Numbered from the stretch's first letter, positions 42,825 to 50,397 are shown. The stretch: 64,000 nt of DNA from Cryptosporangium aurantiacum (GCF_900143005.1 NZ_FRCS01000003.1:248001-312000), one strand, 5' to 3'. Numbers and translations: made by a program. Notes: generated by a model not told the origin, from the sequence alone.

Positions 42825-43657
42825 CGGGCCGGTGCCGTCTGCCGCTCGTTGAGCGCCCCGGAGCGGAAGCCACGGGGATCCAGTTCCACGGTGTCGAAGC
42901 CGGTCACCGCGTCGAGCAACCCGGCCGAGGCGGCCACCGCGGGGAGCAGGTCGGCGTCCACCTCGACCCGGGCCACCTCGCCGAGGTCACGCACCCGCAG
43001 GTTCCGCACCGGGATGCCCGCGCCCGCCAGCGCGCTGCGTAACGCGGCTTCCGCGCGCTCGATCCGGGACAGCCGCAGCGGGGTCACGCTCAGCCCGTAG
43101 GCGATCCGGCTGGACAGGCATGCCGCTGCCGGCTTGTCCGCGGTGACCAGCCCCCAGTCCCGGGAGGCCGCTCGGATCTGCGCCTTGGTCAGACCGGCAT
43201 CACGCAGCGGCGTCACCGCTCCCCGTGCGGCGGCGGCGCGGATGCCCGGCCGGAACGGATCGCGGGCGTCGTCAGCGTTGGTGCCGGTCGCGACCGACGC
43301 GAAGCCCTCGGCATCGGCCAGCGGCGTGAGGACGTCGAGGAGCTCGGCCTTGCAGTGGAAGCAGCGGTCGGTGCCGTTCTGGACGTAGCCGGGGCGCGCG
43401 AGCTCGTTCGTCGACGGGGTGCGATGCGCGACGCCGAGGCCGGCGGCGAACCGGCCTGCGTCGGCCAGCTCGGCGGCCGGCAGGGACGGGCTCACCGCGG
43501 TCGCGGCCAGCACCCGCTCGGGTCCGAGGGCTCGGACCGCCGCGGCGAGCAGGAACGCCGAGTCCGCACCGCCGGAGAACGCCACGAGCACGGATCCGAG
43601 CTCACGCAGGGCCGCGTCCAGCGTGGCCAGCCGCGCGCGGAGATCGCTGTCGATCAT
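42821..43657 (-). CDS. larE: ATP-dependent sacrificial sulfur transferase LarE
   Basis: A 278-residue PP-loop ATPase with VAFSGGADSAFLL at residues 25-37. Cys180 in PAAACLSSRIAYG sits where LarE uses a Cys whose sulfur is transferred. Further Cys residues in DRCFHCKAELL (C99, C102) raise the possibility of a [4Fe-4S]-using LarE as described for Thermotoga, which would be catalytic rather than sacrificial. LarE converts the two carboxylates of the LarB product to thiocarboxylates. The gene starts 56 bases inside the end of larB. Confidence 0.9.
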   Translation of the reverse strand: MIDSDLRARLATLDAALRELGSVLVAFSGGADSAFLLAAAVRALGPERVLAATAVSPSLPAAELADAGRFAAGLGVAHRTPSTNELARPGYVQNGTDRCFHCKAELLDVLTPLADAEGFASVATGTNADDARDPFRPGIRAAAARGAVTPLRDAGLTKAQIRAASRDWGLVTADKPAAACLSSRIAYGLSVTPLRLSRIERAEAALRSALAGAGIPVRNLRVRDLGEVARVEVDADLLPAVAASAGLLDAVTGFDTVELDPRGFRSGALNERQTAPAR

Positions 43658-44372
43658 GGGCCACTCCTGAGTGGTTGAGGATACGCAGGGCAGCGCACGC
43701 GGCGCCGAAGCCGTTGTCGATGCCGACCACCGCGATGCCGGGGCTGCAGGACGCGTGCATGGCCAGCAGCGCGGTGACGCCCTCCAGACCGGCGCCGTAG
43801 CCGACGCTGGTCGGGATCGCCAGGATCGGCGCGGTGGTGAGACCGGCGGCGACGCTGGCCAGCGCCCCCTCCATCCCGGCGACCACCAGCACCACGTCGG
43901 CGGCGCGCAGCGGCTCGACGACGGCGAGCACTCGGTGCAGGCCGGCGACCCCGACGTCGGCGAGCAATGTCGCCTGCACGCCGTAGGCGGTCAGCGTCGC
44001 CAGTGCCTCGCACGCGACCGGAAGGTCAGCGGTGCCTGCGGTGAGAACGATCGTGTTCTGGCCGCGGGGTGCTGCCGGGCGCCAGGCCAACAAAGCGGTG
44101 TCCGGCCCGGTGTCGGTCCGGACACCGCCGGGATTCGCGGCGAGCGCGGCCGCGGCCTGCTCGGCGTTCGCCCGGGTCAACAGCACCGGGCCGCCGTCGG
44201 GGTCGCCCAGCAGGCCGCTGACCGCGGCCGCGCACTGCGCCGGCGTCTTGCCCGGCGCGTACACGGCCTCGGCGATCCCGGTGCGGGCCAGCCGACGGTG
44301 ATCCAGCCGCAGTTCCGGCCCGGCGTCAGTGGGTCCGGAGTCAGCGACCAGGGCGTCAACCGGCCGGATCAC
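43602..44372 (-). CDS. larB: Nickel pincer cofactor biosynthesis protein LarB
   Basis: GTG 44372 overlaps the TetR stop (GTGA), giving 256 residues. The C-terminal PurE-like domain contains TADLPVACEALATLTAYGV, VVAGMEGALASVAAGLTTAP and ILAIPTSVGYGAGLEGVTAL, the LarB core. LarB carboxylates nicotinic acid adenine dinucleotide at C5 and releases AMP, the first step to NPN. Only the C-terminal tail after NHSGVA is odd: it overlaps the larE start by 56 bases and is probably read through because the true ancestral stop is lost. Confidence 0.9.
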   Translation of the reverse strand: MIRPVDALVADSGPTDAGPELRLDHRRLARTGIAEAVYAPGKTPAQCAAAVSGLLGDPDGGPVLLTRANAEQAAAALAANPGGVRTDTGPDTALLAWRPAAPRGQNTIVLTAGTADLPVACEALATLTAYGVQATLLADVGVAGLHRVLAVVEPLRAADVVLVVAGMEGALASVAAGLTTAPILAIPTSVGYGAGLEGVTALLAMHASCSPGIAVVGIDNGFGAACAALRILNHSGVAHDRQRSPRAAGHAGRGPA

Positions 44373-44986
44373 TGTCGGCCCTCTCGCTCGGTGGTGAAGC
44401 CGGCCAGCAACATCTCGACGTTGGCCCGCGACAACTGCGAAGCCCGCTGGAGTGTCAGCCCGGAGAACCCGGCCAGCGACATCTTCGCGTGACCGAACAC
44501 GATCGCGATGATGCCGAGCGCGGTGATCCTGCACTCCGACCTCGTCGTGCCGGTGAGGGCCGCGACGAGATCGACGAATTGCTCGAACGCCGCCCGGCTC
44601 CAGGTCGCAAGCGTCGCCGACTCGCGTTGCAGACCACCGTCGAAGATCAGGATGAACGCGCCCGGCTCGTCCTGGGCGAACGCGAAGAAGTCATCGTGCA
44701 GGTTCCGCAGGGCCCGCTCCGGATCGGACAGATCGACCGGGTGCACCGCGCGCCGGGCGTCCCACCGGGCCGTGCAGGCGTCCGCGGTGGCCAGCAGGAG
44801 GTCTTGCAGCCCGGCGTAGTGCCGGTAGGGAGCGCCGGGGCTCACCCCGGCCCGCCGTGCGCACTCGGCCATCGTCACCGCTCCGAGGCCGCGTTCGCTG
44901 ACCAGCGCGACCACGGCCTCCTGCAGGGCGGCCGCGAGCGCGCCGTGGTGGTACCGGCGGGAGACGGCCGGCGACGTGGTGGGCAT
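44369..44986 (-). CDS. TetR/AcrR-family regulator of the lar genes
   Basis: ATG 44986 gives 205 residues; an ATG at 45001 is possible. The helix-turn-helix covers residues 12-58 (LVSERGLGAVTMAECARRAG, VSPGAPYRHYAGLQDLL) and is followed by a WHG-type ligand domain (FILIFDGGLQRESATLATW). It heads the operon with larB, larE and larC (all overlapping) and faces the ferredoxin-larA-like operon. The two 19-bp inverted repeats between them are its expected binding sites, so it would control cofactor synthesis and enzyme together. Confidence 0.9.
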   Translation of the reverse strand: MPTTSPAVSRRYHHGALAAALQEAVVALVSERGLGAVTMAECARRAGVSPGAPYRHYAGLQDLLLATADACTARWDARRAVHPVDLSDPERALRNLHDDFFAFAQDEPGAFILIFDGGLQRESATLATWSRAAFEQFVDLVAALTGTTRSECRITALGIIAIVFGHAKMSLAGFSGLTLQRASQLSRANVEMLLAGFTTEREGRQ

Positions 44987-45014
44987 CCCGCCATCCTGCA
45001 TTCCTTGACCACCG

Positions 45015-45066
45015 ATGTAAAGGGTCGTTACATTGGCCGGACTCCCGATGTAAGGAATCGTTACAT
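45015..45066. promoter_or_regulatory. Two 19-bp TetR operators ATGTAA-N7-TTACAT
   Basis: ATGTAAAGGGTCGTTACAT at 45015-45033 and ATGTAAGGAATCGTTACAT at 45048-45066 have the same perfect six-base arms and seven-base spacer, 33 bases apart, that is three helical turns. They fill the space between the divergent TetR-larBEC and ferredoxin-larA-like operons. Confidence 0.85.
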
Positions 45067-45095
45067 CAAACCGACTTCCGCCGATCGGAGCGCCG

Positions 45096-45707
45096 ATGAA
45101 GCTGGTCAAACAGGCGATCGAAGTCATCGAGGACAACTGCACCGGGTGTTACCGGTGTGAACGGGCCTGTCCGACCGCGGCGATCACGATGGTCGGTCCA
45201 CGGCGGGAGGCGCTCGCCGTGGTCGACAACGACAGTTGCATCTCCTGCTTCCGCTGTATCGACGTGTGCCCGGACGACGCGATGCTCGCGGTCGAGCGCG
45301 ACGAGCCCCGAAAGGTGGGCACCAGCGCACGGTCCGTCGACCCGACCGAGCTGAACGCGCTGTGCGAGAAGGCCGGGCTCGACCCCGGTCAAATGGGTTG
45401 CCTCTGCAGCTCGACGAAGATCCGGGAGATGGCGGCGGCGGTGCTGCGCGGCGCGTCGACGTTCGAGGAGCTGGCGCTGGCCACCGGCGCGGCGTCCGGC
45501 TGCCTGCTCTACTGCGGCGTGCCGATGCAGCGGGTGCTGCGCGCGCACCTGGGCGACCGGCTCGACGAGAGCGGGTCGAAGGTGCGCCGGTACGACTCCA
45601 CGCAGGTCCTGCTGGAGATCGACGAGGCCGCCGCCGACGCCTATCCGTTGTTCGCCTTGCGCCGCGAGCAGGCCGCCGCACGGGCTAAGCAGGAGGAGAA
45701 GCGATGA
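45096..45707 (+). CDS. Ferredoxin-like Fe-S protein with BFD-like [2Fe-2S] domain, module 2
   Basis: A 203-residue protein. It has two complete [4Fe-4S] motifs, C15xxC18xxC21xxxC25P and C48xxC51xxC54xxxC58P. A BFD-like domain follows at residues 100-145 with C102, C104, C136 and C140 (GCLCSSTKIREMAAAVLRGA). The CxC-x31-C-x3-C spacing is the same as in the module 1 protein. The C-terminal tail (EEAAADAYPLFALRREQAAA) also resembles module 1 at the YPLF/YPMY point. Three clusters would let it collect and pass single electrons. The stop overlaps the larA-like start (ATGA), with AGGAGGAG as its ribosome site. Confidence 0.85.
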   Translation: MKLVKQAIEVIEDNCTGCYRCERACPTAAITMVGPRREALAVVDNDSCISCFRCIDVCPDDAMLAVERDEPRKVGTSARSVDPTELNALCEKAGLDPGQMGCLCSSTKIREMAAAVLRGASTFEELALATGAASGCLLYCGVPMQRVLRAHLGDRLDESGSKVRRYDSTQVLLEIDEAAADAYPLFALRREQAAARAKQEEKR

Positions 45708-47113
45708 CCCAGACGCTGCCGTTCGACCCGGTGGTGGAGCCTCCCGAGGTCATGCCCACGGTCTACGGGCCACCGCCGCAGGCCGACCGTGGCCGCGATC
45801 TGCCCGGCCTGGTTTCGATCAGGACCCGGGAGCTCTTCCCCGACATCCCGGTCGCCCCCTACCGCGGCGGTGACGACACCGCCGCCGTCCGCCGGGCCGC
45901 CGAGGCCGCCCTCGCGCACGTCGACATGAGCATGATCCTGCCGGCACACACCGTGAACGTGCTCTGCTCCGAGCACGGGTTCGGGATGCTCGGCGGCCAG
46001 GCCTACGTCGAGATGCTGACCACGGTCAAAGACGAGATCCAGCGCCGCACCGGCTGCCGCAACGTCCGGCTCGTCGTCATCGCCTGGCTCGGCGCGAAGG
46101 AATCGGACGAACTGGTCGAGTACTACGAGCTCGACCGACGCTTCGACGGCAGGGTTCGCGGCGTCACCCCGATGGACCAGGGCATCCCGATCGAGACCGC
46201 GATGGGGACGCTCTACGGTCTGCGCAAGGTCTACGACGGCGACTGGATCATCCACGCCCACTACGACGACCCGCGTGAGGTCTACGTGCACCGCGCGATC
46301 GACCGGATCACCAAGCCGTTCGGGATGTCGTACGCCCGGATGGAGACCCGCTCGATCTTCCACATCACGATGGGCCCGCGCAGCGGGAACTTCATCGGCC
46401 GGGCGATCGCCGACTCCGAGTTCGTACGGTCGAAGCTCGCGTTCACCACCACGCTGGTCACCTCTCCCGACGGCGTCCTCGACGTGGACGCCGACAACGA
46501 CCTGAACGCGATCGGCAACCGGATGACCGCGAACATCCTGCGGTCCTACGGCAAGATGCTGACGCTGCTGCGCGCCGTCGGGGACTGCGTCGCGGTCATC
46601 GACGGGGCGAAGTGGCCCTATTACATCCACGCCGGCGGGATGATCTTCGGCCACCTCTTCTACAACGCGGTCGACTGGTTCGACCTCGACCGCCCGGACG
46701 CCGACGTCGCGGTGGAAAAAGCCGTCGCCGCGGGGTTCAGCAAGTCCCTCAAGGGCGTCGTCCTGAACCAGGCGCTGATCGGGCTGAACTTCACCAGCAT
46801 GGCGATGCTCTACCCGCTGGTGATCGCGAACCCGGAGATGGCAGCTGCGATGCGGCACGACTTCTCCAACCCGATGTTCCTGGATCACGCACTGGTGGCC
46901 GAGAACCTGTTCCAGGCCGTCGAGATGGCGGTCGAGCGGGCCGGCACCGACCGGGTCATCGTCTTCGACGGGTCGTACGGATCGCTGAACGTCAGCCCTT
47001 CGATGGCGACGCACCTGCGTGAGCTCGCGCCGGAGGCCGCCCGACTGGTGGACGAGGAGCTGCTGCCCAAGTGGCTCAAGCAGCGCGGCATCGACCCGCT
47101 GATGCTGGCATGA
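45704..47113 (+). CDS. LarA-family (nickel-pincer nucleotide) enzyme 2
   Basis: A 469-residue paralogue of the module 1 enzyme. Landmarks are SMILPAHTVNVL, EYYELDRRFDGRVRGVTPMD, DWIIHAHYDDPREVYVHRA and KPFGMSYARMETRSIFH, with H184, H186, H196, K204 and H220. K204-H220 keep the 16-residue spacing of the Lys tether and Ni-ligand His in characterised LarA. Known LarA interconverts D- and L-hydroxyacids by hydride transfer to the NPN cofactor. The fixed link to a three-cluster Fe-S protein suggests instead that reducing equivalents leave or enter the site. Divergent from the larBEC operon, same regulator. The actual substrate is unknown. Confidence 0.78.
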   Translation: MTQTLPFDPVVEPPEVMPTVYGPPPQADRGRDLPGLVSIRTRELFPDIPVAPYRGGDDTAAVRRAAEAALAHVDMSMILPAHTVNVLCSEHGFGMLGGQAYVEMLTTVKDEIQRRTGCRNVRLVVIAWLGAKESDELVEYYELDRRFDGRVRGVTPMDQGIPIETAMGTLYGLRKVYDGDWIIHAHYDDPREVYVHRAIDRITKPFGMSYARMETRSIFHITMGPRSGNFIGRAIADSEFVRSKLAFTTTLVTSPDGVLDVDADNDLNAIGNRMTANILRSYGKMLTLLRAVGDCVAVIDGAKWPYYIHAGGMIFGHLFYNAVDWFDLDRPDADVAVEKAVAAGFSKSLKGVVLNQALIGLNFTSMAMLYPLVIANPEMAAAMRHDFSNPMFLDHALVAENLFQAVEMAVERAGTDRVIVFDGSYGSLNVSPSMATHLRELAPEAARLVDEELLPKWLKQRGIDPLMLA

Positions 47114-48012
47114 GTTCGCCGTTCGACCTGCTCGACAAGAAGGAACTGCGGGTCACCGACGTCCACCTGGACGGCGCGAACCTCACCGACCTGGCGCGTG
47201 CCGTGGCCGAGGTACTCGGTCTCGACCCGGCGGAGGTGCTGGTCACCGACTACCTCGACGCGGTCCTGACGTTCGACGTGCTGCGCCCCAGCCTCTACCC
47301 GCACCAGCTGCTCGACCGGAAGAACGCGCTGCTCGCGCACCTCGCGGGGACACCCGGCGTGCGCTTGGGCGAGCACGCGCGGGTCAGCGCCGACGGCGTG
47401 CTCGGGTGGATCGCGGCCGACGGTGCGGACGGCGTCGGCGTCGCGGACGCGCTGGCGACCGCGCAACGGCTCGCCACCGGCATGGACGCCCGGATCGCCA
47501 GGCGAGTGCTGATCTTCTCCACCGGAGCCGAGGTGGCCGCGGCTCAGATCCGCGACACCAACCGGGAGACGGTAGCGACCCGCCTGACCGAGGCCGGCTA
47601 CGCCTGCGAGTTCGGCGGCACGATACGCGACGACGTCGACCTGATCGCGGGCACGATCCGCGCCGCCGCCGGGCGGGGCTACGGGCTCGTCGTCACCACG
47701 GGTGGCGTCGGCGCCGAGGCGAAGGACTGCACGGTGGAGGCCGTCCTGCGCCTCGACCCCGGCGCGGCGACGCCCTACCTGTTCCGGGTCGAGCCCGGAC
47801 ACGGACGGCACCTGCGCGACGGCGTCCGAGTCGCGGTCGGCAGCTGCCTGGGCAGCCGGATCGTCTGCCTGCCCGGCCCGAACGACGAGGTCGCCGCCGG
47901 CCTCGACGCGATCCTCCCCGGCCTGCGGGACGGCTGGGGCAACGCGGAGCTGGCCGAGGCGCTCGCCGGACGTCTCCGTGGACGGCTGCGAGACCGGATG
48001 GCCGGGTCATGA
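47110..48012 (+). CDS. MoCF/molybdopterin-binding domain (MogA/CinA-like) protein of LarA module 2
   Basis: ATG 47110 overlaps the larA-like stop, giving 300 residues, paralogous to 33635-34582. The N-terminus LLDKKELRVTDVHLDGANLT matches the first copy. The MoCF core reads VLIFSTGAEVAAAQIRDTNR, CEFGGTIRDDVDLIAGTIRA, VVTTGGVGAEAKDCTVEAV and ends VCLPGPNDEVAAGLDAILPG. CinA-type relatives cleave ADP-ribose-like pyrophosphates and MogA adenylylates a pterin, so a nucleotide-transfer step in NPN maturation or repair is a reasonable inference. Strict co-location with LarA-like and Fe-S genes in both modules supports a shared process. Confidence 0.8.
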   Translation: MSSPFDLLDKKELRVTDVHLDGANLTDLARAVAEVLGLDPAEVLVTDYLDAVLTFDVLRPSLYPHQLLDRKNALLAHLAGTPGVRLGEHARVSADGVLGWIAADGADGVGVADALATAQRLATGMDARIARRVLIFSTGAEVAAAQIRDTNRETVATRLTEAGYACEFGGTIRDDVDLIAGTIRAAAGRGYGLVVTTGGVGAEAKDCTVEAVLRLDPGAATPYLFRVEPGHGRHLRDGVRVAVGSCLGSRIVCLPGPNDEVAAGLDAILPGLRDGWGNAELAEALAGRLRGRLRDRMAGS

Positions 48013-48806
48013 CACGGTCCGCCTACCGGGCGCTCACCCAGGAGCTGCTGCAGGACGTCCCGGGGCGGCACCGGGCCGTGGTCAGCCCTACCGAACCCGG
48101 GGTGGTCGCCGGTCTGGGTCACCTCGATCCGGGAATCGGGCGCGGCGAGTGGCGGATCATGGTCGCCGACGGTGCGACGGCCAAGGCCGGCGAGCCCCTG
48201 ATCGAGATCGTCGGCACGGCCGGCGAACTCGCCGCCGCCGAGGACCACGTCCTCGGTGCGCTGGGATACGCGGGCGGGGTCGCCCGGCGCTGCCGAGAGC
48301 TCCGGTCGTCGTGCCCGACCGGCCTGCGGATCGCCTGCGGCGGCTGGAAAAAGCTTCCGGCGCCGCTCAAGCCGTTGCTCCGCGCCGGTCTGGACGCCGG
48401 CGGTGTCACACCGCGGCTGATCGACGGCGAGTTCGTCTATGTGGACAAGAACGTCGTGCGCCTGCTGGGCGGCGTCGAGGCCGCGGCGGCAGGGGCCGCG
48501 AAACTCGACCACGGCCCGTCCGCGGTGCAGGTGACATCGGCGGCCGACGCCGTCCGGGCGGCTCGGGCCGGTGTCGGCATCGTCATGGTCGACACCGGGG
48601 ACCTCGCGACGCTGACCGCCGCACACCGGGAACTCGACGCCGCCGGGCTGCGCGGCACAGTGGTGCTGGCGTTCGCGGGCGGGGTCACCAGCGACGATCT
48701 CGTCGCGGTGTGGCGCGCCGGCGCGGAGGTCGTCGACCTGGGCCGGGCGATCCTCGACGCGCCGCTCTGGGATCTGCACGTCGAGGTCGCGGACCCGGCC
48801 GGGTGA
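48009..48806 (+). CDS. NadC/ModD-like quinolinate phosphoribosyltransferase homologue in the lar operon
   Basis: ATG 48009 overlaps the previous stop, giving 265 residues of the QPRTase fold. The N-terminal barrel domain has ATAKAGEPLIEIVGTAGEL and AEDHVLGALGYAGGVA. The barrel carries CPTGLRIACGGWKKLP in place of TRKTxPGxR, then VGIVMVDTGDLATLTAA, VVLAFAGGVTSDDLVAVW and GAEVVDLGRAILDAPLWDL, matching the NadC order MLDN, EASGGI and DVISVG. It differs enough from NadC to be a separate branch, like ModD. NaMN is the precursor of NaAD, the LarB substrate, so a dedicated feeder (or remodeller) for NPN synthesis is a strong contextual guess. Module 1 lacks a copy. Confidence 0.75.
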   Translation: MTRSAYRALTQELLQDVPGRHRAVVSPTEPGVVAGLGHLDPGIGRGEWRIMVADGATAKAGEPLIEIVGTAGELAAAEDHVLGALGYAGGVARRCRELRSSCPTGLRIACGGWKKLPAPLKPLLRAGLDAGGVTPRLIDGEFVYVDKNVVRLLGGVEAAAAGAAKLDHGPSAVQVTSAADAVRAARAGVGIVMVDTGDLATLTAAHRELDAAGLRGTVVLAFAGGVTSDDLVAVWRAGAEVVDLGRAILDAPLWDLHVEVADPAG

Positions 48807-48838
48807 CGCCGACCGGAGGAAAGCCTCCGGCCGGCGTC
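48805..48838. terminator. Bidirectional hairpin terminator
   Basis: Arms 48805-48819 and 48824-48838 pair at 14 of 15 positions around an AAAG loop. The hairpin begins in the stop codon of the NadC-like gene and ends just before the convergent SDR gene (stop at 48843). It lacks a T-run, as is usual in actinobacteria. Confidence 0.7.
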
Positions 48839-48842
48839 GGGC

Positions 48843-49661
48843 TCACGCGCCGTCGGCCTCGATCGAGACCGTCTCCCACTCCGCCCAGGTCTGCAGGCGC
48901 TTGGCGTAGAGGCCCTTGACGAGCTTCGTCGGCATGTCGCCGAAGAGGACTCGCAACGGCGGCTCGTCGGCGTCCACCACCTTGAGCAGCGCCTGGGCCG
49001 CTGCAGCCGGGTCACCTGCCTTGGTGCTGCCGCTGCGGGCGGCCATCCCGTCGCGCAGCGGCTGGTAGGCGGGCTTCGCCGGTGCCCACGCCGCCGAGGA
49101 CCCGGCCCAGTCGGTGCCGAAGCTGCCCGGCTCGACCAGCGTCACCTTCACGCCGAACCCGGCGACCTCCTGCGCCAGCGCCTCGGTGATGCCCTCCAGG
49201 GCCCACTTCGATGCGTGGTAACCCCCGAGGTTCGGGAAGGCGCCGATCCCGCCGATCGTGGACATCTGCACCAGGTGCCCGCTGCCCTGCTCACGCAGGT
49301 ACGGCAGCACAGCCTGGCTCACCCAGAGCGCACCGAAGAAGTTGGTCTCCATCTGCGCGCGGATGTCGGCCTCGGTCAGCTCCTCGACCGCACCGAACAG
49401 CCCGTAGCCGGCGTTGTTCACGACGACGTCGAATCGGCCGAACCGCTCGTGGGCCGTTGCCACCGTGGCCTCCACGGCGGCCTTGTCGGTCACATCGAGC
49501 GCCAGCGGCAGCACCGCGTCGCCGTATTTGGCCACCAGGTCGTCCAGCGACGACGTACTACGTGCGGTCGCGGCGACCCGGTCGCCGCGCTCCAACGCGG
49601 CCAGGGCGAACTCCCGGCCGAAGCCACGGGAAGTACCGGTGATGAACCAGATTTTGCTCAT
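48843..49661 (-). CDS. SDR-family oxidoreductase
   Basis: ATG 49661 gives 272 residues of a classical short-chain dehydrogenase: WFITGTSRGFGREFALAAL (TGxxxGxG), VVNNAGYGLFGAV (NNAG), MSTIGGIGAFPNLGGYHASK with Ser and the YxxxK pair, and VEPGSFGTDW. It reduces or oxidises a carbonyl/alcohol with NAD(P). It is immediately downstream of a TetR gene on the same strand (52-base gap) and convergent with the lar module 2 operon. Confidence 0.9.
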   Translation of the reverse strand: MSKIWFITGTSRGFGREFALAALERGDRVAATARSTSSLDDLVAKYGDAVLPLALDVTDKAAVEATVATAHERFGRFDVVVNNAGYGLFGAVEELTEADIRAQMETNFFGALWVSQAVLPYLREQGSGHLVQMSTIGGIGAFPNLGGYHASKWALEGITEALAQEVAGFGVKVTLVEPGSFGTDWAGSSAAWAPAKPAYQPLRDGMAARSGSTKAGDPAAAAQALLKVVDADEPPLRVLFGDMPTKLVKGLYAKRLQTWAEWETVSIEADGA

Positions 49662-49713
49662 GCGAAAAACACCACTCTCGGTCGAGTTGACTTCCGGATG
49701 TGCTGCGCACCGC

Positions 49714-50313
49714 CTAGCGGCTGGGGGGTCCCCCGAGGCCACCGCCGACGCGATCGAACCCGTCCCGGACCAGCGCCGCGAGCTGGTCGAAGCCCTCGTC
49801 GGGCTGCCAGACGGCGAACGCCGCGCGGAGCACGGTCAGAGCGGCGCCCACCAGCAAGGCCGGCTGCAGCGGATCGTCGTCCCCGGAGAGCCGGGTGGAC
49901 ACCCACTGCCGGATCGTCGACTCCACGACGGCGGTCGACGAACCGTAGTGCGCGGCCAGCCCGGGCGAGGCCGCGAGTAACCGCTTGTGCAGGGCCAGCT
50001 TTGCCGGGTAGCCGTTCACGTAGCCGAGCAGAATCTCCCGGAGGGAATCCCAGATCGGTTCGTCCGCCGGCCGAGCCTCCGCGATCGCCGCGAGGCGGGC
50101 CGGTTCCGCCGGGTCCGGCCCGAAGATCAAGTCCTCCTTGCTGGAGAAATAGTTGAACAGCGTCCGCTTGGAGACGTTCGCCGCCGCGGCGATCTCGTCA
50201 ACGCTCACCCCGTCGAGACCGCGCTCGGACACCAACGTGATCGCCGCCGAACGCAACGCCTGCCACGTTTCCCGGCGCTTGCGCTCCCGCAGGCTGCCAT
50301 CGGTGTCCGCCAT
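49714..50313 (-). CDS. TetR/AcrR-family transcriptional regulator
   Basis: A 199-residue protein with helix-turn-helix at residues 14-62 (AITLVSERGLDGVSVDEIAA, NVSKRTLFNYFSSKEDLIF) and a TetR_C_33-like ligand domain. It is divergent from the thioesterase gene at 50404 with CTAAGCTAACTTAG in between. It is the best candidate for the regulator that reads the related motifs at 36669, 38941 and 53979, because this is the only one of the four sites lying next to a TetR gene. The remnant at 33072-33240 is a relative. Confidence 0.88.
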   Translation of the reverse strand: MADTDGSLRERKRRETWQALRSAAITLVSERGLDGVSVDEIAAAANVSKRTLFNYFSSKEDLIFGPDPAEPARLAAIAEARPADEPIWDSLREILLGYVNGYPAKLALHKRLLAASPGLAAHYGSSTAVVESTIRQWVSTRLSGDDDPLQPALLVGAALTVLRAAFAVWQPDEGFDQLAALVRDGFDRVGGGLGGPPSR

Positions 50314-50383
50314 GCCTTCACTGTACGAGCTTCCTTCACCGCGTGCAATTATTTACTGGGTGCAGATACTGTGCACTACGGCA

Positions 50384-50397
50384 CTAAGCTAACTTAG
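50384..50397. promoter_or_regulatory. Inverted repeat CTAAG-CTAA-CTTAG
   Basis: CTAAGCTAACTTAG has perfect five-base arms and lies 7 bases before the thioesterase ATG, in the divergent promoter with the TetR gene. Its reverse complement, extended, matches CTAAGTAAGCTACCTT at 11 of 16 positions. Confidence 0.6.

Noticed and set aside
45096-45707. Bacterioferritin-associated ferredoxin function for the BFD-like domain
   Set aside because: No bacterioferritin gene is nearby and the domain is fused to a [4Fe-4S] head; only the fold is similar.
45704-47113. Naming the LarA-family proteins lactate racemase
   Set aside because: The DHTR motif of characterised LarA is not evident and the Fe-S partner is foreign to that enzyme. 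Only family membership and cofactor can be argued.
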